Source: CAKRJP01 sp963634745 (GTDB lineage Bacteria; Bacillota; Clostridia; Lachnospirales; Lachnospiraceae). Taken from it: a stretch of DNA of 64,000 nucleotides. Positions 15,191 through 23,856 of the stretch are shown in pieces; within the stretch, counting starts at the first letter, position 1, and each line of letters opens with the position of its first letter. A program made the position numbers and the translations under genes. The notes below the pieces were generated by a model. The model had not been told where the DNA came from, made no database searches, and saw only the letters and a list, made by a program, of their open reading frames with translations. Location: positions 1 through 64,000 of the forward strand of contig CAVHCX010000015.1 in NCBI GenBank assembly GCA_963634745.1. Direction: 5' to 3'.

Positions 15191-16081
15191 ATGGAACGAA
15201 TTTTAGACTATGAAATTACAAAAGAATATGAGGGCTTAAAGATCAGCCAGTTTCTTACCCGTCAGGGCTTTTCCCTGCAAAATATGACCTTGCTAAAGAA
15301 AATGCCCAGGAATACTCTGTTAAACGGCGAGTTTGTTCATTTGAAGGAAAGACTGGCCCTAGGAGACCATCTTCGAATTCACATCCGGGAGCAGGAGAGC
15401 TCAAAGAAAATTCCTCCGGTAAAACTTCCCTTGGATATTATTTATGAGGATCAGGATATTTTAGTCATTAATAAGCCTGCCGGGATGCCGATTCATCCCT
15501 CCCAGAATAATTATGAGAATTCTATGGCAAATGCCCTGGCCTGGTATTTTAAAGAGAAAGACCAGGCTTTTATCTTTCGCTGTGCCAACCGTTTGGACCG
15601 AGATACCTCCGGCCTTACCATTGTGTCAAAACATATGCTTAGCGGAAACCGCATTTCCACTATGACAGCAAATAGACAGATCCACAGGGAATACTTAGCA
15701 ATCTCCAGGGGATCGGTAAATCCAAAAGAAGGGGTGATCGATGCTCCTTTGGCCAGAAAGGGAACTTCTATTATCGAGCGGGAAGTAAACTTTCAGACGG
15801 GAGAGCGGGCCATAACCCATTATCAGCTGGTTGAGGAAAGGAATGGCCATAGCCTGCTTAGGCTTGTTTTGGAAACAGGCAGAACCCACCAGATTCGGGT
15901 GCATTTAAAGTATTTAGGATGCCCCTTGGTGGGAGACTATTTATACAATCCGGATATGGAATATATCAAGCGCCAGGCCCTGCATGCTTATAGACTGACC
16001 TTTAAGCATCCCGTGACCGGGGAAGATATGGAGTTTACGGCCCCCTTGCCGGAGGATATGAGGAAGATTTTGTATCCCTGA
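15191..16081 (+). CDS. RluA-family pseudouridine synthase
   Basis: Protein of 296 residues that isomerises uridine in rRNA or tRNA. An N-terminal S4-like region (GLKISQFLTRQG) is followed by the catalytic domain: INKPAGMPIHPSQ, and RLDRDTSGL with the catalytic Asp, then the later GRTHQIRVHLKYLGCPLVGDYLY strand. ATG 15191 is chosen because the upstream 12 codons overlap the promoter. No ribosome binding site is visible before this ATG, consistent with leaderless translation. It is likely RluC/RluD-like or YhcT/YjbO-like; the exact target uridine is not predictable. Terminator at 16113-16143. Confidence 0.88.
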   Translation: MERILDYEITKEYEGLKISQFLTRQGFSLQNMTLLKKMPRNTLLNGEFVHLKERLALGDHLRIHIREQESSKKIPPVKLPLDIIYEDQDILVINKPAGMPIHPSQNNYENSMANALAWYFKEKDQAFIFRCANRLDRDTSGLTIVSKHMLSGNRISTMTANRQIHREYLAISRGSVNPKEGVIDAPLARKGTSIIEREVNFQTGERAITHYQLVEERNGHSLLRLVLETGRTHQIRVHLKYLGCPLVGDYLYNPDMEYIKRQALHAYRLTFKHPVTGEDMEFTAPLPEDMRKILYP

Positions 16082-16112
16082 AATAAAAAAGCATATATTT
16101 TTTTGATGGATA

Positions 16113-16143
16113 GGGAGTGCCTTTTTGCAGGGGCACTCCTTTG
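16113..16143 (+). terminator. terminator after the pseudouridine synthase gene
   Basis: Eight-base-pair GGAGTGCC/GGCACTCC stem (16114-16121, 16132-16139) with a short T run. Confidence 0.65.
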
Positions 16144-16435
16144 TGCATCTTTTACAAGATTTTTTGATTTCTAAAATTAGACTTGAATTATTCATGCAGG
16201 ATGATTATCATAAGACTCACTTACCGATTCTGGTAAATTCACAGGACTTATATTTCTTTTTATCCCTTAGCTTTCTATGGCGATGGGATCTCATAAACTG
16301 CGACAGAAGTTTTCGGGGGATTACTTCTTGCCAGTATGTTCAGAATGTCGATATCCGACTTTTTTCAAGATTTATACAAGATAGATACAGATACAAGGGA
16401 ATACATGGATTCTGGCCGCAGGAAAGGGGTGCAGT
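16144..16435. other. non-coding gap without supported features
   Basis: Frames crossing this stretch (for example one from 16125 and a 37-codon one from 16348) lack ribosome binding sites and family resemblance. I see no clear promoter, although one for the next gene must lie here or upstream. Confidence 0.4.
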
Positions 16436-18223
16436 ATGGAGAAAAAAGAAGGATTTGATGTGTTGCGTCTGATTGAACATGGAAGTATTTGCTATATTAG
16501 TTCGGAGTACATGCCGGGAAGACAGCTGATCTATTGGTTAAAGGAGGGACAGACCCTAAAAAAAGAAGACCTCTATCAGTGGGTGCGCGATATGGCTAAG
16601 CAGTTGATGCGGATTTATAGGTGTCAGGGGAGCGGGGGATATGGCTATGTGAACCCTTATTGCATTTTGATTTCGGAAGATCGTAGCCTGTATTATCTGG
16701 ATATGGAGGCAAAGTCCAACCAGGAGATTTTAAGGCAATTAAGCCAGGATCCGGTGATTCGGCATTATTTTACCCCTGCAGGCGGGTCAGATAGCAGGCA
16801 GGGGACTTTGAAGGAAGAACTCTATGGGATGGGAAAGACCCTGCAATATATTTTGTCCGTGGCATATATACGCCCGGAGCTGACCAAAAAAGAGGAGCGA
16901 AAGCTAAGAAAATTTATTTCTAAATGTATGGACCAGGCCGGGAAGAAAGAAATTCGGGATGTTTCGGAATTATTTCCATATCTTCCGGAAGATAAAGAAG
17001 GACGAAACAGTAAAGCGGCAGGCGGGGGAGGAGCGGCATTCAAGAGAGTAGGACTCGTACTGGCAGTGCTTGTGGTTATTGGAGGGGGAAGCTTGGTCTT
17101 TAAGGACAAGCTTTCGTCTAAGGTCTATAAGGCAGCCTCTGAAAAGGAAGGAAATCTAGTGGCAAAGGATGCAGAAGGTGCCTCCGGCAAGCAGACAGAT
17201 GGTGAAGGAACAGAGGGGCTGGCTAGTGGGAAGGAAGAAGAAGTGTCCACTCAGGAGAAGGAAGCTTTGCTGGACCAGTCGGGAAGGGCAATCATAAAGC
17301 TGGCCCTTAATTATTATTTGGAACTAGAAAATCCCAGCAAGGCCCTGCAGGTCTTGGAAGATGCATTGGAAGAGAATAAAGAAGCGGAAGGGTCAATGAT
17401 TGTGCAAGAGATGCATGCATTGGTTTCTTTTATACAGGTTACTAGTAATCCGGAGGAAGCATTATCAAAGGATGAGAATTTTTCTGCAGCGGCTAAGGCT
17501 CTGGAACTTATAAAGGCTGACCAGGGAAACCTGGAAGATGAAAATAAGGCTTGGTGTTTGACGAGAGGCTATGGCCTTCTGGCAGAGAAAAGGAAGGCCT
17601 TGGATGAGGGTGAGGAAGAGGCCGGCTTATCTACAGAATATGCCGACTTAGCTATTTCAAGCGGAGAGGAATATCTAAATAACATAGGACTTGTTTTTCC
17701 GACGGAGGGGACACTGGGAGTGAAGGTGGATCTGTTGGAGAAGGAAGAGGACAAGAATGAAGCTGATGCAAATGATGAAGATAAAGAGAACAGCGCGGAT
17801 CCCGATATCTCGGACAAGGCTGTTAAAGAAATAAAACAGAGGCTTGCATCGGCCTATGAGATCAAAGGAAATTTCACTGTGGCAATTGAAGAGTGGCAGA
17901 CCCTTCTTAATGAGGCGACAGAATGGGGAGAGCGAGAAGCAATTTACCTCAAGCTCGTGGCCTTGTATGAAGCTGACGGGCAGACGGACAAGGCCATAGA
18001 TAGCTGTGTGCAGGGACTGGAAGCCTGCTATGAATCCTGGGACCTCAGGAAGGCTCATATTCGCCTCCTGTGCGCTGATAAGGGGATGGACCGGGGAATC
18101 TGTGCCCAGACTATTAAGGAGTATTTAGACCAGTATCCTGACCTTAAGGAGGACTGGGGATTTAAGGAATTACAAGAGCAATATGGAATAAAGCTGGAAG
18201 GAGAAACGGTGACTGTAAAATGA
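16436..18223 (+). CDS. membrane-anchored pseudokinase-like protein with TPR-type extracytoplasmic region
   Basis: Protein of 595 residues. Residues 1 to about 185 look like the C-lobe of a Ser/Thr kinase fold that has lost its catalytic residues: where HRDxKxxN is expected it reads YVNPYCILI, and where DFG is expected it reads LDME; a later ELYGMGKTLQYIL resembles kinase helix F. One membrane helix lies at about 203-222 (VGLVLAVLVVIGGG). The rest is acidic and helical, with two TPR-like stretches (about 280-380 and 470-560, for example KAIDSCVQGLEACYESWDL). The N lobe is very short. The neighbours give no functional clue. Comparable architecture occurs in EssB-type secretion components and kinase-derived scaffolds, but I cannot assign it. 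An AAAGGGG sequence precedes ATG 16436. Confidence 0.6.
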   Translation: MEKKEGFDVLRLIEHGSICYISSEYMPGRQLIYWLKEGQTLKKEDLYQWVRDMAKQLMRIYRCQGSGGYGYVNPYCILISEDRSLYYLDMEAKSNQEILRQLSQDPVIRHYFTPAGGSDSRQGTLKEELYGMGKTLQYILSVAYIRPELTKKEERKLRKFISKCMDQAGKKEIRDVSELFPYLPEDKEGRNSKAAGGGGAAFKRVGLVLAVLVVIGGGSLVFKDKLSSKVYKAASEKEGNLVAKDAEGASGKQTDGEGTEGLASGKEEEVSTQEKEALLDQSGRAIIKLALNYYLELENPSKALQVLEDALEENKEAEGSMIVQEMHALVSFIQVTSNPEEALSKDENFSAAAKALELIKADQGNLEDENKAWCLTRGYGLLAEKRKALDEGEEEAGLSTEYADLAISSGEEYLNNIGLVFPTEGTLGVKVDLLEKEEDKNEADANDEDKENSADPDISDKAVKEIKQRLASAYEIKGNFTVAIEEWQTLLNEATEWGEREAIYLKLVALYEADGQTDKAIDSCVQGLEACYESWDLRKAHIRLLCADKGMDRGICAQTIKEYLDQYPDLKEDWGFKELQEQYGIKLEGETVTVK

Positions 18224-18243
18224 GAGATACTATGAGATACAAT

Positions 18244-18285
18244 CAAAAAGAAAACAGCCCGTATATCTTAAAATATACAGGCTGT
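18244..18285 (-). terminator. terminator of the TRAP transporter operon
   Basis: ACAGCC-GTATAT / ATATAC-GGCTGT hairpin (18254-18285); on the minus strand it runs into TTTTCTTTTT, so it serves the leftward dctP transcript. Confidence 0.8.
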
Positions 18286-18307
18286 CAAAAGACTTATCTG
18301 AAAGAGT

Positions 18308-19318
18308 CTAATTACTCATATAAGATTCGTAAATATCTGCGTCGATATTATTTTTGATGCTGTCATATACACCCTGGGAGGCCTGGCGGATCTCCTGTCT
18401 TGTCTCATCACTCAAAGTAATGATCTCGGTTCCGCTATCCTCGATCACTTTGATCTTGTCGGCGATACGGGCATCGGATTGTTCTCTGGCATAGGCGGTG
18501 GCAACCTCTGCTGCCTGCGTCATAATTTCCTGATCCTCCTCAGGTAGATCTTTAAAGAATTCATCGTTGACAATTAAGGAGATCAAATGAGGCAGGTGGT
18601 TGGTTTCTACCACATAGTCCTGCTGTTCATACAAGCGATTGGAAACAATAACTTCATAAGGATTTTCCTGGGCATCAATGGTATGCTGCTGCAAGCCGAT
18701 ATATACCTCGCTGAAGGTCATTGGCGTAGGGTTGGCACCCAGGGCATTCCAAAAAGCGATATGATAGCTGTTTTCCATGGTTCGTATTTTTTGACCCTTA
18801 AAGTCCGCCAGAGAATGAACGACCTTGTTGGTACTCATGACACGGAAGCCTTGGTCAGCCATACCTAGGAGGTGATAGCCGCCGTCGGTATAAACCTGAC
18901 TGATGAGGCTGTTAAATTCCGGATCATCAAGTTTTTCACGGCAGTCCTCTAAGGAATCAAAAACACAAGGAAGGTCAAAGACTGCCAGGTCGCTCATAAA
19001 TGATACCTGGGGAGCCGTATTTTGCACAACAAAGGGGATGTCTCCATCGGCGCAGGTCTCCAAAAGGTCTCGGTCCCCACCTAAAGTAGAATTGGGATAA
19101 ACCTGGATCTTCATGCGGCCATCGCTAAGTTCTGATACTTCGTCAGCAAATTTCTCGGCAAAGATCTGGGTGACCGTATCCTCGGGACTGGCGGTTGCCA
19201 GGGGCCAGGAATAACGCTGCGTGCTGCCGTCTTCGGTCTTGCTGCAACTGGTTAGGACCAGGGAAAAAGAAGCAAGCAATAGAGGAATACATGTTTTGAT
19301 TAATTTTTTCTTGTTCAT
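18308..19318 (-). CDS. dctP: TRAP transporter substrate-binding lipoprotein (DctP family)
   Basis: Protein of 336 residues. N-terminal lipoprotein signal with lipobox LTSC (Cys about 25), then the DctP/YiaO/TAXI-like binding fold: WPLATASPEDTVTQIFAEKFADEVSE, the family motif GxKIRTMEN around the middle (GQKIRTMENSYHIAFWNALGANPTPM), and AQENPYEVIVSNRLYEQQDYVV. It captures a carboxylate outside the cell for the DctQM permease. The Arg in KIRTM is the residue that normally salt-bridges the substrate carboxylate. Last of the leftward dctQ-dctM-dctP operon, 13 bases after dctM. Near genes for quinate/shikimate conversion, such an alicyclic acid is a plausible but unproven ligand. Confidence 0.88.
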   Translation of the reverse strand: MNKKKLIKTCIPLLLASFSLVLTSCSKTEDGSTQRYSWPLATASPEDTVTQIFAEKFADEVSELSDGRMKIQVYPNSTLGGDRDLLETCADGDIPFVVQNTAPQVSFMSDLAVFDLPCVFDSLEDCREKLDDPEFNSLISQVYTDGGYHLLGMADQGFRVMSTNKVVHSLADFKGQKIRTMENSYHIAFWNALGANPTPMTFSEVYIGLQQHTIDAQENPYEVIVSNRLYEQQDYVVETNHLPHLISLIVNDEFFKDLPEEDQEIMTQAAEVATAYAREQSDARIADKIKVIEDSGTEIITLSDETRQEIRQASQGVYDSIKNNIDADIYESYMSN

Positions 19319-19331
19319 TATTATGCACCTC

Positions 19332-20621
19332 CTAGACCAATGCCAAAGATATGGCAGGAATAAATGTGATCAGCAGCAAAGCAATTAAGAAGAGGCCGAT
19401 CATAGCGATGGATTTCTTTGCGATAGCCATAACAGGTACATCTGTCAATGAGCTTGCAACAAATAAGTTGACGCCGATCGGAGGTGTAACAAATCCAATG
19501 GCAAGGTTTACAACCATGATGACACCAAATTGAATGGAGTCCATACCGATTGCTTCCACAATCGGAAGAAGAATCGGTGTAATAATTAAAATTGCAGGGG
19601 TAGTATCCATGACCATACCTACAACCAACAAGAAGACGTTGATTACAAGGAGGATTGCCACCGGACTGTGGAAGTTATTTAAGATAAATTCGCTGACAGT
19701 CTGTGGTACCTGCATAAGAGTCAGGACTCTGGAGAAGGCTGTGGATGCTGCAAGGATAAAAAGAATCGGCGTATAGGTCCGAATGGCTTCTACAAGGATT
19801 CCCCACAGGTCTTTAACTTTAATGGTTCTGTAGACAAATAAGCTGACAATCAAGGCATAAAATACGGAGATAACTGCTGCCTCTGTAGGAGAGGCGATAC
19901 CGCTGTAAATACATCCCAAGATAATAACGGGGCTTAAAAGAGCAAAAAAGCTGTCTTTTAATACCTTTAATAAGCCTTTTTTGTGCAGGGCATCGATTTC
20001 GGCGCGGATCTTTTCTTTATCTTCCCCGTATTTTATACAGTGATAGATGGCATATAGCATTAAGAGAAGTCCGATTAAAATTCCCGGGATAATGCCGGCC
20101 AGGAATAAATCGCTGACAGAAGCTCCGGATGCCATTCCGTACATAATAAAGGGGATACTTGGAGGAATGATAACTCCAAGACCGCCGGCTACCGCCACAA
20201 TGGAGGTGGAGAATACCAGGTCATATCCTAAGGAAGTAAGGATGGGGATGGTCATGCTTCCGACAGCTGCTACAGTGGCAGGGGCAGAACCGGAAATTGC
20301 TCCGTAAAATAAACAGGTGACAATCACTGCGCAGGGAATGCCGGCAGTAAATCTACCTAAGAAGTAGGAAAATACATCAAATAATTTTTTTGAGATTCCA
20401 CCCTTTGCCATAAGTATTCCTGAAAGTACAAACATAGGAACGGCTAAAAGGGGGAAGGAATCTAAGCCTCCAAACATGGCGCGGATCAAATATTTTGCCC
20501 CTACGGTGAAAGAAGGATCAAACACAGAAGGAAGCACCGCTGTAATTCCAAGCGTGATAGATACGGGGATTGCTATTACAAGCAAGGCCACAAATATAAT
20601 AAATAATAGTGCTACTGGCAT
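19332..20621 (-). CDS. dctM: TRAP transporter large permease
   Basis: Protein of 429 residues, almost entirely hydrophobic with about 12-13 membrane helices. Family signatures include ALLVIAIPVSITLGI at the start, SGSAPATVAAVGSMTIP, GGLGVIIPPSIPFIMYG and FGVIMVVNLAIGFVTPPIGVNLFV. It forms the Na+-coupled substrate channel. It begins five bases after dctQ and is translationally close to it. Confidence 0.92.
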   Translation of the reverse strand: MPVALLFIIFVALLVIAIPVSITLGITAVLPSVFDPSFTVGAKYLIRAMFGGLDSFPLLAVPMFVLSGILMAKGGISKKLFDVFSYFLGRFTAGIPCAVIVTCLFYGAISGSAPATVAAVGSMTIPILTSLGYDLVFSTSIVAVAGGLGVIIPPSIPFIMYGMASGASVSDLFLAGIIPGILIGLLLMLYAIYHCIKYGEDKEKIRAEIDALHKKGLLKVLKDSFFALLSPVIILGCIYSGIASPTEAAVISVFYALIVSLFVYRTIKVKDLWGILVEAIRTYTPILFILAASTAFSRVLTLMQVPQTVSEFILNNFHSPVAILLVINVFLLVVGMVMDTTPAILIITPILLPIVEAIGMDSIQFGVIMVVNLAIGFVTPPIGVNLFVASSLTDVPVMAIAKKSIAMIGLFLIALLLITFIPAISLALV

Positions 20622-20626
20622 AATGG

Positions 20627-21175
20627 TTACTCCTTATTCGCTTCAATAAATGATTCAGGGGTATTGCGTTCCGGATGAGCCGGATCGTAAACATTTTCAC
20701 CCCGGGAAATTCGAAATTCGATAATCCAGCGTTGCAGGACGCGGAAGGCTACCAGGATAAAAGAAAATAAGGGGGCTGCCTGAATATAGTACATAGGAAT
20801 CTGGCAAGCAGGAGATAGCTGTCCGCTTTGCACGGCCGACATCATATAGGAATAGGCAAAGGGAATCATATAGAGAAAGAATATAAGTTCAAAGGTATGA
20901 TTCACGACCTTGAAGATTGCCTTGCCTCTTCGAGGGAAGATGGCGACGAACTGTTCGATTTTAATAGATAGGCACCGCTTGGTGCAGTAGCTGACACTAA
21001 GGAAACCACTCCAGATAAAGAGGTACCTAGTAATTTCTTCCGACCAGGAAAGTGAAAGTCCCAGTACGTAGCGGGAGAGGACCTGTACGCCCATGATTAG
21101 GGTCATCGCAATCAGAAAGATGACAAGAAGAAATTCTTCCAGATTGTGATCGAGCCATTTCAATACTTTTTTCAT
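20627..21175 (-). CDS. dctQ: TRAP transporter small permease
   Basis: Protein of 182 residues with four membrane helices; LLVIFLIAMTLIMGVQVLSRYVLGLSLSWSEE-type start (ending in SWSEEITRYLFIW) is the DctQ signature. It supports the large permease. ATG at 21175 is preferred to GTG at 21184, because the latter overlaps the ribosome binding site AAAGGTGAG. First gene of the dctQMP operon. Confidence 0.9.
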   Translation of the reverse strand: MKKVLKWLDHNLEEFLLVIFLIAMTLIMGVQVLSRYVLGLSLSWSEEITRYLFIWSGFLSVSYCTKRCLSIKIEQFVAIFPRRGKAIFKVVNHTFELIFFLYMIPFAYSYMMSAVQSGQLSPACQIPMYYIQAAPLFSFILVAFRVLQRWIIEFRISRGENVYDPAHPERNTPESFIEANKE

Positions 21176-21229
21176 AATACTCACCTTTCAATAACATTTG
21201 CTGTAAAATCAGCATCCTTAACAGTTAAA

Positions 21230-21259
21230 AATATAGCATAAACTTTAACACTTTAGCAA
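21230..21259 (-). promoter_or_regulatory. probable promoter of dctQMP
   Basis: Minus strand TTGCTA (21254-21259), 18 bases, TATATT (21230-21235), with a leader of about 50 bases. Confidence 0.45.
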
Positions 21260-21301
21260 GACAAACAGCCCTTTTTGCCCTTGTATTAGGCAAAATTTTA
21301 C

Positions 21302-21344
21302 GGGAAATAAACAAACCCTGAAAACATTCGTTTCTCAGAGTTTG
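21302..21344 (-). terminator. probable terminator after the GntP permease gene
   Basis: Minus strand CAAACTCTGAGAAAC / GTTTTCAGGGTTTG hairpin (21312-21344) with two mismatches, then GTTTATTT. It separates the hydrolase-permease unit from dctQMP. Confidence 0.5.
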
Positions 21345-21408
21345 CTTACCTAAATTTTAATTATTATATGTTTTTATTGTCCCTGCTATGCAAGCATAAG
21401 TGCTGTCA

Positions 21409-22713
21409 TTAATACATGATCATAGCAACGATGACAGCGACTAAAGAACCCACCATAGGAGCAAATACGGATGTCATAAATACATACCAATAACTTTCTG
21501 CTAAGGAAAGATCCATCCAACGAAGCTGGGCTACCATACCACCTGCATTGGGCAGCGTGTTCATACCGGTTGCGCAGGCAGGAGCCAGTCTGTGAAGGGC
21601 GCTGGCGCTGGCACCTTTTGCAATCAGGCCGTCTGACAGATGTTCGAAGAACATGGCGATGGCAGAGGTACCGCTTCCTAAGATGCCGGCTAAAATATTT
21701 AATCCCAAAAATTCTGTTAAGTAGGGGTTCATCTTCAGGCCCATAACAAAATCAATGATGCTCTGGAAGCCCGGGCAAGACTGAAGAACACCGGAAAATC
21801 CTAAGATGGCAGCAGCCATAACAGTTGCTCCGATTCCGTTATTTACACCCTTTTCTAAGATCTTTGCAACGCTTCCGACCTGTTTGTGGCAAAGGGCTAC
21901 AATTACTACAGAACCGATAAATAAGCTCATAACAACTACTGCATTGGTTTCCATATCTGTAAGGTTAGAAAGGGCAAGCACAAGAACCACTACAAGTACG
22001 AAAGGAACCAAGGCTACAAAGAAAGAAGGAAGATCATCTCTTGTAGGCTCGATTTTTACCGGTTTGGATTCGTCAATGGCAGTGCCTTCTTTGATTGCAG
22101 CTTTCTTGGCTGCATGGACCATATAGAAGTAACCGACTGCAAAAGAGACGAAGAAGGCGACCCATCCAAGTACAGGGGCACATCCCATGGAAGTTCCAAG
22201 ATACTGGGCCGGCATAATATTTGTGATATTAATCGCATAGGGAATCATAGCGGAACAGGTGGCACCGATAAAAATGATTCCGGGGATCATACGATAAGGA
22301 TATCCTGCCTGTTTCATCATGATGGTAGCAATAGGAGCCAATACGAAAAGTACAACAAAGCCGGAAACTCCTACGTAAACAAATACGGTAGTGATAAGAG
22401 CGATGGAAAGAATGACTCTCTTTGCTCCCATTTTTTCAGTGACAACATTGGCAATGGATTCCGCACATCCGGAAGCTGCCATAAGTTCACCGAATACAGC
22501 ACCGATGACTAATACAAATACATTGCTTTGAATAAAGCCTACATAACCGCTAGCATAAGAGGTCAGAGATGACCACCAGTCCATCCAGCTGGTTAAGATA
22601 ATGATGAAAGAAACCAGGATGGTAGATGTAAATACATCCAGTCCTTTCCAAATTGCAACTACAAAGATTACTGCAGCTGCCAGTAATCCAAGAACAGAAA
22701 TAATCGTTGCCAT
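21409..22713 (-). CDS. GntP-family organic acid permease
   Basis: Protein of 434 residues with about 12 hydrophobic helices and the GntP/CitM-like pattern: VLVIGAVFGELMAASGCAESIA, VGVSGFVVLFVLAPIATIMMKQAGYP, and a late ATGMNTLPNAGGMVAQL segment. Family members import gluconate and related sugar or hydroxy acids with protons. It begins seven bases after the hydrolase gene on the same strand, so the two are probably co-transcribed. In this context a polyhydroxy carboxylate such as quinate is a reasonable guess only. Confidence 0.82.
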   Translation of the reverse strand: MATIISVLGLLAAAVIFVVAIWKGLDVFTSTILVSFIIILTSWMDWWSSLTSYASGYVGFIQSNVFVLVIGAVFGELMAASGCAESIANVVTEKMGAKRVILSIALITTVFVYVGVSGFVVLFVLAPIATIMMKQAGYPYRMIPGIIFIGATCSAMIPYAINITNIMPAQYLGTSMGCAPVLGWVAFFVSFAVGYFYMVHAAKKAAIKEGTAIDESKPVKIEPTRDDLPSFFVALVPFVLVVVLVLALSNLTDMETNAVVVMSLFIGSVVIVALCHKQVGSVAKILEKGVNNGIGATVMAAAILGFSGVLQSCPGFQSIIDFVMGLKMNPYLTEFLGLNILAGILGSGTSAIAMFFEHLSDGLIAKGASASALHRLAPACATGMNTLPNAGGMVAQLRWMDLSLAESYWYVFMTSVFAPMVGSLVAVIVAMIMY

Positions 22714-22719
22714 AATAAC

Positions 22720-23706
22720 TTATTCCTCACTTTCTCCTACAAGACGAATAACGCCGAGAGGTTTCCTATATGGATTTTTTCCATCATAAAAATATTTATC
22801 CAGGAAATCGATGCATCGTTCAATATTTTCGTTCCCCTTAATGACCTGTGAACCATGGGGTTCGTTTTCAAAAAGGTCTAATTCGATGCGGTCAGCCCCG
22901 CATACTGCGGCAACCTTTTCCTTCATGTAGACAGACTGATGATAGTCAATGACTAGATCATTGGTTCCGTGCTGCATAAGCATAGGTGGACAATTTTCCT
23001 TTACATGAGCTATGGGGCTGACTTTTGCAGTTCCCTCCGGATAGAAGATGGGATTGTAGCCCAGGAGGGTGGTAAACATAGAATCGTTAGTTTCTCCGTC
23101 CCCGGGCATCATACCCTTTCCGGCTCCGGTTTTTAGGCGGACCTCATAGATGTCGGATCCAAATTGTTCAGCGGAGCATAATTCGCTGATGGTATACCAG
23201 GCGATGGCTAAGTTGACTTTAGAGGAAGCCTCTACTCCTACAGATAAATCGTCCATATCTTCCTCGTCTCCGGTAACAGCCAGTAATTGGGTCACCGTTC
23301 CACCGGCAGAATTGCCCCATACAGCAAAACGCTCCGGATCCAGATTTAATTCCTTGGCATTGGCTCTTAGATAGCGGATGGCAGCCTTTCCGTCAATCAG
23401 CTGGGCCGGCCATGTCGCCTCTTGCATTAAGCGGTACTCTACCGTTGCCACTGCATATCCCTGGGTCACCGGTTGGCACATAGACTTAATATAATGGGTT
23501 CTTTTATGACCTGCAGCAAATGCACCGCCGTGAAATACAATGACCAAAGGATAAGGGCCCTCGCCCTCCTCCGGATAAAAGATATCGAGGATCTGATTTT
23601 CGGATTCTTCGGCATAGGCTAGATCCAACTTTACGCTGGCAAACTGGCTTACATCCATTTCTGGTTCCTTGGCCAAAAATGCTTGTCTGTTGTTGATTTT
23701 TTCCAC
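22720..23706 (-). CDS. BD-FAE/HSL-like carboxylesterase
   Basis: Protein of 328 residues, no signal peptide, alpha/beta hydrolase of the hormone-sensitive-lipase/bifunctional feruloyl-acetylxylan-esterase type. Visible: oxyanion motif VFHGGAF, nucleophile WGNSAGG, a late QHGTNDLVIDYHQS carrying the catalytic Asp, and NEPHGS with the His. GTG start with AGGAGG upstream. Such enzymes cleave small acyl or hydroxycinnamoyl esters. Its place between a permease and dehydroquinate dehydratase suggests release of an alicyclic acid such as quinate from an ester (for example a caffeoylquinate), an inference. It is separated from aroD by a terminator-like hairpin. Confidence 0.82.
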   Translation of the reverse strand: MEKINNRQAFLAKEPEMDVSQFASVKLDLAYAEESENQILDIFYPEEGEGPYPLVIVFHGGAFAAGHKRTHYIKSMCQPVTQGYAVATVEYRLMQEATWPAQLIDGKAAIRYLRANAKELNLDPERFAVWGNSAGGTVTQLLAVTGDEEDMDDLSVGVEASSKVNLAIAWYTISELCSAEQFGSDIYEVRLKTGAGKGMMPGDGETNDSMFTTLLGYNPIFYPEGTAKVSPIAHVKENCPPMLMQHGTNDLVIDYHQSVYMKEKVAAVCGADRIELDLFENEPHGSQVIKGNENIERCIDFLDKYFYDGKNPYRKPLGVIRLVGESEE

Positions 23707-23763
23707 TTGCTAAACCTCCTGAATTGTTTTAAATCATTTAAAATTGTGCAATTTTTAACATAT

Positions 23764-23817
23764 TAAAACAAAAAATATGCTCATCCATGAACGGCATGCG
23801 TAAACATGAATGAGCAT
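23764..23817 (-). terminator. terminator after aroD
   Basis: Minus strand ATGCTCATTCATG / CATGGATGAGCAT hairpin (23777-23789 with 23805-23817, one mismatch) followed by ATTTTTTGTTTT. It divides the MFS-aroD transcript from the hydrolase-permease transcript, or attenuates read-through. Confidence 0.75.
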
Positions 23818-23856
23818 GGGTAAACCATTTTTGTAAGTTATTGAACAATAGAAATC

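Noticed and set aside
16125..16472. 115-codon frame before the pseudokinase gene
   Set aside because: It begins inside a terminator hairpin, lacks a ribosome binding site and shows no family pattern; a frameshifted N lobe of the pseudokinase was considered but no kinase glycine loop or VAxK motif can be read in any frame.
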